Below, piece by piece: positions 46,103 through 58,000 of a DNA stretch of 64,000 nt. Every line of letters starts with the position of its first letter. Position 1 is the first letter of the stretch. Source of the stretch: Linnemannia hyalina (taxonomy: Eukaryota; Mortierellomycota; Mortierellomycetes; Mortierellales; Mortierellaceae); NCBI GenBank assembly GCA_019671135.1, contig JAHRHY010000005.1, positions 1,240,001 to 1,304,000 on the forward strand, written 5' to 3'. A model generated the notes under the pieces. The model saw nothing but the letters and a program-made list of their open reading frames with translations. It was not told the DNA's origin and did no database searches. A program made the position numbers and the translations under genes.

Positions 46103-46764
46103 TTTTTTTTATTTTGGTTTTGGTAGGTGTTGGTTACGAGTTTCGTGAGGGATGAATGGGTGTTTTGTGTTTGGTTGTTGAACGAAAGAGTGAAGAGAAG
46201 AACTAGGTTGTTGAGGCACGTCTTTATGTAGCGTTTTTGGGCTTGGGGGCGGATAAACTATATCGATTGAGGACCTCCATAGTTGTGGCGCCAAGAAGGA
46301 GCGTGCACCAATCCCTTGATTGAGAACATTGCAATTGGCCCAGGACTACAAAAAAATTGCTCGCGCGAAACGGACTAATGACAATGCTTCGTTTTCAAGT
46401 GGCCTGGCCATGATAACATGCCTTACGCACGACTTTCGTCAAGTCGCCTTGAGAGGTCTTTTTTCTTTTTCTTTTTTGCATGACGTTCCGGAATCTAGTT
46501 CGGGTTAAGTATCGGACGACAGAGTTCTCGAAGGTTGGAACATACACAACATCTTTCGCGATCTGCGGCAATACAATAGTCGCGCTCATCACGTGCACCC
46601 TCAAATCGTTTGACTGGCCTTTTGGGCCTTGGGCAAAGTGCAGACGCAAGCCTCGCCACGCAACGCATAAAAAAGGTTGTGCATGCACGTCAGTTTTCTC
46701 ACACTCTCGACAAACACATAATCATCACATTCAACTCAACGACTAACCAACAAACAGGACAAAC
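46103..46764. promoter_or_regulatory. Divergent promoter region, cipC / chaperone-like gene
   Basis: This 662-bp spacer lies between divergent starts. An ACGCATAAAAAAG element (about 46662-46674) lies some 95 bp before the + strand ATG, and a CATAAAG-like element near 46216 serves cipC. Both are assigned by motif and position only. Confidence 0.4.
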
Positions 46765-47726
46765 ATGATGATCAAGGAATCTATTGGCGCAGAGTCAGAA
46801 CCCCTCCCAACCTTCGAGTCAACCCTCGTGGTGGCATTTCCCGATGTGCTCATGGCAGGACCCAAGATTCTCTTGTCTGCAGCTCCTCACGCCGACTCTA
46901 TCCCTGCCTGGTCCCACTTCTGCACAACACCTGAACCAACACACAAGCGAAGCTCAGCGACATCAACGTCATTGGCTAGTCAGAAGAAGAAAAAGGCGCT
47001 TGAGGCGAGTGCGATTCGGTATTCGACGGTACCAGGAGGAGGAATTGGACTGTTGACGATTGCGGTCGCACCACCCACGAACGAGCAGAGCTCGTATTTG
47101 TGCGAGGCGATTGTGAAGCAGGCTAGAGCTTCGGGTACGGGGCGGATTGTATTGGTTGCTGCTTCTAATTTCGCGAGCAAGGTTCAGGATACCCACATCG
47201 TGCAACTTCATCAAGGTAACGCCGGTTTTCTCTTGTTGATTCAACGTGTCCTCGCTCGATTTCTTTTCCACACGACGTAATTAACTCGTACTGTAATTGC
47301 CATCACAACTTAAATAGAGGGACAGTTGGGACTTGCAGCGGTACCCAAGGACGTATCACTGGGCGACCATATCTTGAGCACGTTCTTGACGCTTTTGACA
47401 TACATCGACATCCCGACTACTGCTCTTATGCACCCGGCCAAGAAGGGTACCAACCTTCGGGAAACAAGGGTAGGAATTATTGATCGCTTTTTTTTTTGTC
47501 TTGGACGGGGGTGACGATTAAATACGAACTTAAAAATGGTGAACTAAATATTCTTTCTTATACATTAATCACCCGATGATAGGCGATTATCGAGAACTTG
47601 ACGCGTGCGTTAGGAGTGGTGGTTGGAGATCAGGCATCGAAGGTGTTCTCGGCAGACAAGGCGTTCGACTACAACACCTCTACGGCCGAAGAGGAGGCGA
47701 GCACCGAGAGTATGATGTATTTGTAG
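46765..47726 (+). CDS. Possible proteasome assembly chaperone 1 (PAC1/Pba1)-like protein
   Basis: Exons 46765-47215, 47318-47469 and 47583-47726 give 248 residues; two adjacent ATGs open the frame and the first was used. The sequence is a compact alpha/beta protein with hydrophobic strands (STLVVAFPDVLMAG, GLLTIAVAPP, RIVLVAASNFAS) and helices (SYLCEAIVKQARASG, HILSTFLTLLTYID), without signal peptide or membrane segments. The order of strands and the C-terminal RETRAIIENLTRALGVVVG helix recall the PAC1/PSMG1 family that helps build the 20S proteasome alpha ring. I could not confirm a diagnostic motif, so the name is tentative. The gene itself is well supported: three exons in frame with good splice sites. 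Confidence 0.45.
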
Positions 47727-48933
47727 GAAGTTTTCCTTTTTTTTGTACTAGTAAAAAAATACTGACGCTAACGGGTCTAGCCATGACGAAGTATGTGATG
47801 TGCAGAAAGGAGCGTTAATGAGAAGTTGCGAAGGCAGCGACAGGAGACAGCGCATGTTTTTATTACCCTTTCAGGGAGAAACTCAAAGCATGAAAACGCA
47901 AGGAGAATAAGGCAGGGCAGGAGGAGCGCGGGAGCGGTTAACCCTTTGCCTTTTGGCCACTAAAAACGAACGCAACAACTTGTAAGAAGGGAAATGGAGA
48001 TAGGTACGATAAGGGAGGTTGAAAGCGGGGGTTGTCGCCCCTTGCCTTCCTTGGCCGCTAAAAAACGAATCTGACATCTTCAAATCCGAGTCGCAACGCG
48101 CGATAGCTTTTGAACAGGCAATGTCGCTCTCCGCAAACAAAAAAAAGAAAACTTATATATGGGAATCATGTGGACACCAAAAACTAATTGATGACCGAGC
48201 CTGACATACCACTCATACGTTTTTCCCTTTTCTTCTACTTCTGGTGTTATTAAACGTGCGATAGAGATGCCATGCGATACGATCTCATGCGATGTGCAGT
48301 GTGCGATATGCCGATGACATACAAAATCGGTAAAGGTGACAACATCCCCACCCTCTTCCCCCCTATTGAGTGGTGGTGGTGGAAGTGACGATGATGCCAA
48401 TGAGGATGGGGAGTAGTGTTTGGATATGTCTGCGTATTCTTTGACCCTGATTTATATTCGCTCTTTCTGCTCCTCTCCACGCTCCACTCTCCAGTCCTTC
48501 CAGTCCTTCCCATCCTTCCCCTGTTCTTTAGATGAAAAGGACCCGCTCCAGTCGCAACTATTTTATTACTTTTTAATTGTATTGAATAATAACAATGCCT
48601 CCAACAAAAGAAAGAAGGACAATGGGAGTCCTCTTGTTTCGAATGAAGGATACGATGAAGAGCTGTTTGCTTGCTTGCTTCGCCTATTCAGCCGTCTGTA
48701 GAGAGCGATCCCTTCATGCCATAGCTGTTCTTGTTGTTCCTACCCTCTTCTTTCCTATTCTCCTTGAAGCTACCATGAAGACCTGTGCAACTCAAGTAGC
48801 CTTCACCTAGGTGACTGCAACAGCAAGCGATGCATTGACAAATCGCCTCAATCTCTCCTTCTTGCTTCCTCTGTGTACCTAGCCTCCATTGCTGATGTTG
48901 TTGATGTTGTTGATGATATGCTGCGCCCCTGGC

Positions 48934-48992
<59 letters not shown>

Positions 48993-49496
48993 TTTTTTTC
49001 CCTTTTTCTCTGTCTCTTTCTGCCTACCATGCTGCCGTGCTTTGTTGCACTGCATACCTGCAAACAGACAGAAAACGGAAGATGTGATCTTCCCTGTCTC
49101 ATAGGTAGATCAAGTCGAGCCCATTGCCCGGTATCTATCGTACCATTGTAACAATAACAACAACTCCTTCATCTTCCTCATCTTCCTCACCTTCGTCATT
49201 TCCGCGTTTTGTGTCCTTTCCTCTCCTCAGTTCCTTTCACCTTCCTTCTGCCGCTTCTTGCTTTTAGTTTCCCAGCTAGTCCCTAAACGCTTTTATGTCT
49301 TTTTTTTTGAATCACAACTTCGTGTTGGCGACATATCCCGCCTCCTTTTCTTCGTTTGTGTCGCTCTTCTCCTTACTTGCAGATTATTTTTTTATCTTTT
49401 TGCCTATTCCCACTCCATCGCTTACACCCAAAACACACCCAACTCCATCGTAAACAAACATAACCAACATCACTGGCGCTTCTCTTTTCTTTTGCC
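47727..49496. other. Long intergenic region with CT microsatellite
   Basis: This 1.77-kb stretch holds scattered short frames, none convincing. The second half is very T/C-rich, with (CT)24 at 48941-48988, and leads into the Ser/Pro/Gln-rich start of the degenerate SPT23-like locus. It is probably promoter and leader of that locus plus the 3' UTR of the previous gene. Confidence 0.45.
48941..48988. repeat. (CT)24 microsatellite
   Basis: A pure 48-bp dinucleotide run, the longest simple repeat in the window. It is expected to vary in length between strains. Confidence 0.95.
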
Positions 49497-52400
49497 ATGA
49501 TCTCCCACCCGCACTCCATCTCGCCGAACACCGTCCTGGCTATTTTTTCTACCCCTACTTCAACCCCCTCCCCTTCTGCTCCTTCTACTTCGACGTCTAC
49601 TCCTTCTCCTTCTCCTTCTCACCCTATCCTCGTTGCACTCTCGCTCACTGACCAGCCTATCATCGGACATAACCCTCACCTGCAGTACTTTCACCTCTAC
49701 CCACAACAGCAACAACAGCAACAGCAGCATCAGCAACAACTCACCCGAGAACATCAGCAACAACTTCAGCTCCAGCAACGTCTCCTCCTTCAACAGCAAC
49801 AACAGCAACAACTGCTGCAGCTTCAAAATATCCAGATCCGTCAAAGGAAGCAACTCATCGCAGAACAGCAGCAGCATTTCCAGCAGCAACGGTCCTTGCG
49901 CTACAAAAACAAGAACTCTCTCTAAAACCGCCTGGCGCCACCATCACCGCCACGACGACGCCTACCAACCCATCTTACCCTTCGTTTGCTCACCCATACT
50001 TCAACGCAGCCCTAACGACCGCTACGACTGGCACAACGGCTACTGTCCATATCACCAGCATCCGATCCAATTCTCTTAATCTCCTTCGTGCCTCTGTGCC
50101 AACAACTGTATCAATGGATATCATGGCCATGGCACCCTTCCCCCTTCATGCACATTCGTCTACTTCCTCTAACATGTTTGCTCTCCAGCACCCCGTAGAA
50201 CAAATTGTCATGGTGTTGTGGTGATGTAGATGGGGATCTGCCTTTTGAGTAATATTTTGGTGGTGTTCTTGTGACCATCATTTCGTAGTGTAGAAAATGA
50301 TAATAAATAATTCGGAACCGAGCTGTTGGCTCGGGGCGCAACAGCTGCGCTTTCTTTTATCCACAATTTTTTCCAATCTTGATCCATACTTTTGATGATG
50401 ACTTCTGATAATCGTCATTGAAAGCGAGGGTTCACTACTACATCGACACACTCTCGACCTCCTTTGCACCCCAATCGACTATATGACTTAGATCTATTGC
50501 TCGCCTCGAGTCGTAGTTCCGCTGGTCCACCCGTCTCGTCTAGAAACGATTCCGTGCCCAGCCAACATATCGACAACGGCGTGAAACAAGGTGCACGGGC
50601 GACCGAGCAATCGAGACAACAAAGCGCGCACTCAGAGGTCTACTTTACTGTTAGCACTCCTTCCCTTCATTCTCCCCCCTCTTTTTATTTTGGTTTGATT
50701 ATTCTATCGATCTCACATATGCGAACTCCTTGGTCCTCTCCCAGTTCATCCTTACAGATATAGTCCTAGCTCCACTGCCCATTTGTTTAGATTAGATCCC
50801 CCACAGATAATCTTGTTTACTTCATCGCACTGTCAATACAGGCGCAATAGCAACAAATGCATGCCCTAGGCCCTATGAACACATACTACCATATAGAGTA
50901 CGAGTCCAGTCAGGGACAGCCCCCGATGCCAATGAACCGCTCAGGCCCTGCATACTCGAGCCAAGGCTGGATGTACCCCGGCAACACGATGCTGAACTCC
51001 AACGTGCCTGTTCTTAGCCCAGGATCTCGTTAGTCTTTCTTTTTTATTGGTGTCCAATTTTATCGTTCGTCTGCCGATGAAAAGATCAGAGCGAGATCCC
51101 CAATCTGGGCTAATGGTTTTAATTTTCTCCTTCCTTTTTTGTTAATCGATTTTTCACACAGAGCTGCTCCAGGGAATGACACCATCCCGCACTGGCGCAA
51201 GCAGAAGCTCAAGCGACGCATTGACCATGCGACCAGGAGCTGGTCTCCAGCAGGAGGTATGGCTATCTTGCGTCTTTTCATTGTTCATATGGTCACCGAT
51301 GCAATGCACCGTTAATACTCTGGCGCACGAAATTAACGCTAACGATGGTTACAAACATCACAGCTGAACGGCTATTCAATCGACGCAAGGATCATTCAAA
51401 AGAAGGACCAGATGGAAGACAGTTCGGCAGGCGGCGCATCAAATATGGTCGAAAAGGTCCGGACAGGTCAACAGTTCTTGACCAAACTGCAGCTGACAAG
51501 TCAGGCTGGCATACCACCTGGCAACCCCAAATACCCCACCATGCGTGTTGATCGTCGCGAGGCCATTAACACCGCAGGGGAACCTCATGCCGATGCCAAA
51601 CCACTTACCCTGCAGGTCATTGTCCACCTTGCACGAAGCGGTCAGATCAGGAAAGGTGCTTGTGCCAAGTGCTGTCACAAGGTTAGTACCATCCGACGCA
51701 CTTTTTACTGAACGTTGGCTTTCATTCCTGATTTGCCACTGACCGACTTCGTCTTTACATGATCTACGGAACATTTATAGTATGATCCATCTTCTCCTAT
51801 CTTGGTTTTGCTTGACCCCCTTTCACCATCATCAACGAACATATCTCCTTACTCTCATGTGAACTCGTCTACGGGATCCGTCACTGTCCTTACCAAGGTT
51901 ATCTGCTCCTCCACCGATCATGGCGAGCGCGGCAACTAGGACCGATACCTCTTTGAATTCAAGCTCAAGCGCACCAAATCCATGCTTGCAAGGAAGAACG
52001 CTGCTGACATGAGGGAGTGCGACGCCGATACAATCGCCACCTGCTTCACTTCTCCTATAATGTGCTCTGGATATCACAAGGCCAGGCGAGTTTACCCCAG
52101 CCAGCGCCCCGCCAAGGTGACAACGGAGGGTCCTACTCCCAAGACCAAGACTATTAAGCGCCAAGGAGTGTTCCCAATGTCACCACGAACCCCAACAACG
52201 GCTCCAATATCTCCAGCTACTCGTCGCCACTCTCTTTGATGCACGACGATATCACTAAATCTTCTATATTTTTATACTTTGGAGTCGACCGGTCGAACGC
52301 CTTTGACTCGGGCAGCAACACGATGTCCAGCCAGAGGCCGCCCATTGCCACGAGCGAGGGCTTAGAGCCTCAGTCTCAGGCTCCAAAGATCTTCGAGGTC

Positions 52401-53910
52401 AGACCTGACAGTGGCCCGGTCCACAAAACGACTGGCGTGGCGTTTCGTGGACTCTTCTTCCAGGAGGGCATGGTGACTTATTTTGGATGCTTTCCAGCAC
52501 AAGACATCGTCGTCGAGACATCCAATCTCATCCTCTGCAAGGTTCCTGAGAGCCCTCTTCCAGGAACGGTCCCGATCACCCTCTACGACAGCGTGGGCAA
52601 CGGATTTGCTGATCTGAACCAGTTCACCTACACGGACGGCGCGGAGACAGAGATTTTGATCTTGCAGCTTCAGCTTCGACTCGCCCGCCGTGCTCTCGAG
52701 TACCTCCATACCCAGGCGACTGGCCGCAAGGGAGATGTGAACGATATTCTGAAGGAGATTCCAGGATTGGACTCTTCCGATATGGGTGGAGGATATTCCA
52801 GTGGCGGAAACATAATGTCCGACTCGGCTCCGACAGATGAGGCAGAGTTGGTTATTCTGGCGCGCGAGCGGATCGAGGAGAGTCTGTTGACGACTCTGGA
52901 CCAGCTCCCCTCCGGCATGGACATATCGTTCCAATTAGTGGATCAGGGCAACTTGCTTCATTTGAATGTCCTTATGGGTCTTGACCTTCTGACGATGCGC
53001 TTGATTGAGGAGGGGTGTGAACTTGAAACCCTCGATACCTGGGCCATGACACCTTTGATGTACGCGGTTGTGAAAGGAAACGAGACCATCATCCGTTCCC
53101 TTGTCATCGGCAAGTCCTCTACCTTAGCATGTTTATCTGTGCTACGATCTTTAATACTTTGGAGTTTCGAAAAGATCATTGTGAGTTAATTGTACCTTTG
53201 TCCTGTTATAACTGGAGCCTCGTCTTTGGGAGCCAGAACTTCTTACGAGTCCTACTCGTTCTTGCCTCGTCCTGTGGCTTCTACTGCAGCTGTGGCTGGA
53301 TTTCCTAGCTGTCAGCCGCACTCGTCACTCGACGACATCTCGCACCTTGATCTCAAGCCGCTCTCGTGGCCAACCCGATATGGTCGAGATCGAGATTGAC
53401 GAAGGATCTATCTCGATTGACAATACCTCGGACGCCGAGGATTCTAATGTCTACCGGCCTCAGGATCCGTTGCCTACTATCGTCGAGAGTCAGGCCACGA
53501 ATGATCAAGATGGTCCGTCTCTGGCTCGTCTTGCGCAACGTATTCTTGGCGTTCACATCAACCACGACATGCCTCCACTGGACCAGCAGGATTTGCCCCC
53601 TATGCAAGTGGTTGGCTTAGATGATTCGATTACAATAAAGAATATCTTGAAGGGTGACGAGATCCCTCGAGGCGTTGTTCCCGGCGGCACCATCATGACC
53701 GATAATGAGAAGTCAGGATACCACAGCGGCGTCTATTCTGAGGTCCAGGGTCGTTTCCGTCTCTCGCACGAGTCCTCGCTTCCTTCGAAAGTTGTTGAGA
53801 TGTCAGTTGCTTCCAGCAAGCTGGTGCCTTCTTCGTCATTTCCTGCTGTTCTTCCTTCGGGTCCTGAAAACTTGTTCAGGACAGGCGACTTGTTTGGCAT
53901 TGAGATTTGA
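49497..53910 (+). pseudogene. Degenerate SPT23/MGA2-like transcription regulator
   Basis: Coding blocks with intact splice sites: Gln-rich N-terminus 49497-50224 (frame changes near 49890), 50851-51028, 51162-51256, 51364-51681 and 51781-52239. They recover the SPT23/MGA2 DNA-binding-like region (GNPKYPTMRVDRREAIN, KGACAKCCHKYDPSSPILV, VICSSTDHGERGN). Blocks 52239-53109 and 53218 onward encode an IPT/TIG domain (IFEVRPDSGPVHKTTGVAF) and ankyrin repeats (TWAMTPLMYAV). Lesions: in-frame TAG at 51937-51939 inside the conserved GN-x-DRYLFEFKLK; TGA at 52237-52239 with a frame change; another frame change near 53360; TGA at 53908-53910. The segment 53110-53217 may be a GC-AG intron. No C-terminal membrane segment is seen. 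SPT23/MGA2 control fatty-acid desaturase genes from the ER membrane. Sequencing error is possible but unlikely, since neighbouring genes are intact. Confidence 0.68.
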
Positions 53911-54660
53911 TTGGCGACAGTTCCCATTCCTGACTCTATTCAGCCTCAGCCCTCGCTACCCAAAGAACTCCTGGGTATCCGATTCCCTCACGAGATGGTC
54001 AAGCGAGTGGGTGGTCGATCAGCCTCCATCTTGAGCGAGATGACCTGCATTCTCGGAACCAGCATTGAGCTCGGTCAGTCGTCGATCTCGACCTCCTCTC
54101 CTTTACCAGAGCACACTCACCACGATCATGCTGGAGACGGTATCGAGCTCAATGGATCTTGCAACTCATGCTCAAAATTCCTCCATGAGGACTGCCGACT
54201 CTCGCCTTCGCGCGTTTCGAAGGAGAACCCATCGGCATACCCCATCCTCCAGTTCAGCATTCTGGCTCCTCCTACCGAGATGATTCAAACTGCCAAGGGC
54301 GAGGTTGCACAGGAAGCCTCGACTTACAGCACAGGCGCAATGGAGCTACGACAGGGACAAGTCGATGTTCGGGCCCGCGTCAATTGCTCGATTCTGCACT
54401 ATTTTGATCCAGTGCAAGAAGGCAAAGACGTGTTGCAGAGGTTTCGTCGTCATCTGCCCCAGCCGTGAACTTGGAGGATCTGGAAGATCCAGGCTATGTC
54501 TTCCACTTCCGGTTGATCCACCCTACCCTTCACACTGTCGTTGCTCGCTATTCGACAGGTCCCATCTTGTTCCAGAACTACTCTCGCGGGGCGCTCCTAG
54601 ATGGGTCTTTGTCCTCTTTGACACTTCATTTTTTGCTATGCTTCTTTTTTTTTTTCCTTT
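53911..54660 (+). pseudogene. Second SPT23-like DNA-binding-domain remnant
   Basis: After the TGA at 53908, the same frame continues open (LPKELLGIRFPHEMVKRVGG) to a segment with CNSCSKFLHED...PSAYPILQFSIL, VDVRARVNCS and, after a frame change near 54430, DPGYVFHFRLIHPTLHTVV and GPILFQNYSRG. The order Cys-x2-Cys, 'YPIxxF', 'V.C', 'F.FKL..' and 'PI' echoes the upstream SPT23-like domain. I read it as a second, more divergent copy or a displaced part of the same gene. It ends in T-rich sequence without a clear stop context. There is no start codon of its own. Confidence 0.4.
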
Positions 54661-55002
54661 CGTGATCCCTCTTCTTCACGTCTAAAATAATTGTATTATT
54701 CTTTCCGTGTTTCATTAGCCCTCCCTCCTTTATAAAAAATTTCCGATGCTGATGTCGATACAGGTTTGATTCTTGATTCTAATTGGTCCATGGTTTGGGT
54801 GCATCGATGCAGATTCAGTTGCAGGAAAAAAATGGATATCTAATCCGTCGCGTCGAATAAACTTTTTCTCATTTCATCACAAGCAATATGCCCCGAGCCT
54901 TCGACATGAGGGAGTTACGGTAAGTCGATGCGAAATCAATTTATTACAAAATTATGCTGATTTTTTTGAATGTGAGAGGAGGGAGGGAAAGAAAATGATG
55001 AT
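54661..55002. other. Convergent intergenic region, pseudogene / KAP123
   Basis: This 342-bp AT-rich gap between the degenerate locus and the KAP123 3' end holds 3' UTR-like sequence only. Confidence 0.45.
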
Positions 55003-58000
55003 TTACTGGAGGTAAGGCGCCAGGGCGGAGGCACCAATGTTCAAGGCAGGGAACTGCTGGTTCAAGGCCTTGATGAGCTCAACCATCTCGTGGCGGGTGT
55101 GGGGCTTGAGCTCGTCCTCCTTGGAAAGGACGTTGGCAAAGATCTCGAGCAACTGAGGCATGTTGTTGAAGCACCAGGCGTTCTGGCCCTGGATCAACTG
55201 GAACAACAACTTGTAGACGGGCTCGTTCTCCTCGTAATCGCGCTTCAAAGGCAAAGCAGCGACAAAGACGGGCAAGACCTGGTCGACGGGGACAGCCTCG
55301 GGGTGACGCATGATCATACGAGCAACAGCTCCACAAGCATTGTCGGTCACATTGTCCAAGTTCTGGCCCTGGAACAAGGGGTATAAGGCCGTCAAGAGGG
55401 CGGGGTATTGCGACGAAATGTCCATGGTCGTGTTCTGGCAGAGGGCTCCAACAGTGTAGGCAGCGTTGCTGCGAACCTCGGGCTCCTCATCCGAGAGACC
55501 CTTGAGGGCAATGGGGAAGATGGTCTCAGTGAAACCAGTGACGCCCGCGAGCATACCGGCAGCGATCTCACCCAAGCATCCGATAGCCATCGAGCGCTCG
55601 CTGGTGGGCTTGGACTTCTTGTAGTACTTGGCAATGTGAGGAATAAAGATCTTGGCGTACTCGACAAAGTTCTCGCCCAAGACGGCGGCGAGGGCACCGA
55701 CCAAGTCAGAGGCAGACGAGATCAACAAGGCATCAAACTCGGCCTGCTCATCCTCGTCCAAAAGACCCTCATCGTCAGCAAGCTCCTGCTGGCAGAAAGC
55801 CTTCTTCTCAAAAATCAAGTTCAAGTGCTCAGCAATCGTGTTGATGTCTAAAAGTTATTCAAAAACAGGTGCGCAAATGGTAGTCAGTGTCATGTTCATT
55901 GATAATATCTAGTGCCATGGACGATGGGATGAGCTCTGCTATTGTCAGAAAGTGACACTTACGCTCAGCAACAATGCCGGGTCCGCAGAGCTTGAGGGTC
56001 TCGACCATCTCCTGGCAAAGTTGGACAACGACCATCCTATTAGACAAGAAACCACAAGTTGGCAATGGTTAGCTTATGGCTCCTCAACAGCTGCTTCGAA
56101 CGAAATTATTCCTTATGGTTCATAAAGAAATAGCAATAAGGTCTTTTGCTTCAGTGTTATATCAATTCATCTCATGGGATATCGAATTGAGCTGGGTTTA
56201 AAGTAGCTGATTTGGGATCATCATTGAAAAAGACGCATGCTCGGCGGGGAGAACCAAAAGATAAAAACAAACTTGAAAAACGAAACTTACTTGTCATCCT
56301 CATCCTCCCAGATGGAAAGAATGGAGGGCATAACCAAGGTGTTCAACTGGGCAACGTTGTCATGGAGAGGAACGGCGACGGGGAGACCAGCCTTCCACTC
56401 GGCAGGGCTGGAGATCTTGTAAAAGGTGCGGAGGAAGTTGAAGAGGGCACCGCACGAGGCCTTGCGGACACCATCAGACATATGGGTGGTCAAGTTAACC
56501 AACTCCTTGACACTCGACTCGACATAGGGCAAGAAAGCGGTGCGAGTGTGCTGGAAGAACTCGCCGATAGTATCGGCAGCAACCTCCTTCTCATCAGCAA
56601 TGGCAGAACGGAAGACGTAGTTCAAGTCCTCAGCAGTGTCCTCGCCATCAACGTCGTCCTGATCACCAGTCTCGTTGTCAAAGCGGGTGGTGTTCTCATC
56701 CAGTTGGCACGAAGCAATCAACTGGGGAACAATGCCGGCCAAGTAGGGCGAGAACTCGTCCTCAAAGACCTGAGCGATTCCGGCAAAGAAGTAGTATCCG
56801 CACTCACGGAGACGAGTGTTGTCCAAGAGCAATCCCTGCATGGCCAAGTTCATCAAGTCGTTCAAGTGGGGTCTAAAGGCATCCTTTCCGACGGCGGCAG
56901 CAATGGCACCGAGAGCATCGGTTGAGACGGCACGGAGCATGAGCTCGTCCTCATTGGAGTGAAGAGTCATCAAGTGCTGGAGACGCTTGATCACCTCGGG
57001 GAAGTAAGGGGTGAACTCGGAGCCAGAGGCATGGGCAGCGCTTCCGATAGCGGCAACAACGATAGCACGAGTCTCGCCCTGGGCGTTGTCGAGCATGATA
57101 AGCAACTTCTGCATCAACTCGGCGAGGTACTGGAGAATGTTCTCACCCAAGCCCTCCAAAATGGCATCCAAGGCATTGCAGGCCTGCTTGGTGATCTCGG
57201 GGGTAGGCTCGTTCATCAAGTTAAAGACAAGGGGCAAGAGGGTGGCGTGGTTCTCGGCGACCTCGTCAAACTCCTCGGCAAAGGAGCTCAAGGCCATGCA
57301 GGCTGCGCGACGAACGTTGGCCTCGGGATCCTGGAGACCAGCGCAGACAATGAGGAGGAGCTCGTTGAACTTGGGGCGGATAAAGTCGACAGAGCCCTCG
57401 ACCAAGACAGCAAGGGTGACCATGGCAGCCTTGCGGAAGAGAGGGTCAGCGTTGGCCATGTAGGCGAGAATACCCTCCAAGGCGACGGGGAAGACCTGCT
57501 GGGGAGGGAGGTTGGTGGCGAGGGTGTTGATAACCTTGAAGGCGAGACGAGCAGGTGAATCCTCATCGGAATCCTCGGGCTCCTCCTCAGCGGCGATGGG
57601 CATCAATTGCTGGATCATGGGTCCGACCAACTTGAGACGCTGGATCTTGGTCTTCTTGTAAACGATGGCCCACATGATGAAAGAAAGAGCCTGGACACGC
57701 ATGACGGGCTCGAAGGTGATGTTGGCTCCAATGCTCAAGAAGAACTGGATCAAGTTCTGGACATGCTTGGAGAGAATTGGGATCTCGAGCAACAAGAGGG
57801 TATCAAAGACATCGAAGCACTTGGCAGCAGACTCCTCGTCGCTGTCGTTGAGGCACTGCTGAAGGACGTTGACCATGTGGAGGACGAGCTCGGAGAACAT
57901 AGCAATCTCGTCCTTTTGATCTTCCTCGATAAAATCGGCCATCTTGCCCAAAGCCTGGACGGTGGTGATGCGGACGACCTGGGACTCGGGGTCCTGGATG

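Noticed and set aside
50848..50850. In-frame TAG at the start of an SPT23-like exon
   Set aside because: Using the AG of this TAG as the splice acceptor starts the exon at 50851 in frame, so it is not counted as a lesion.
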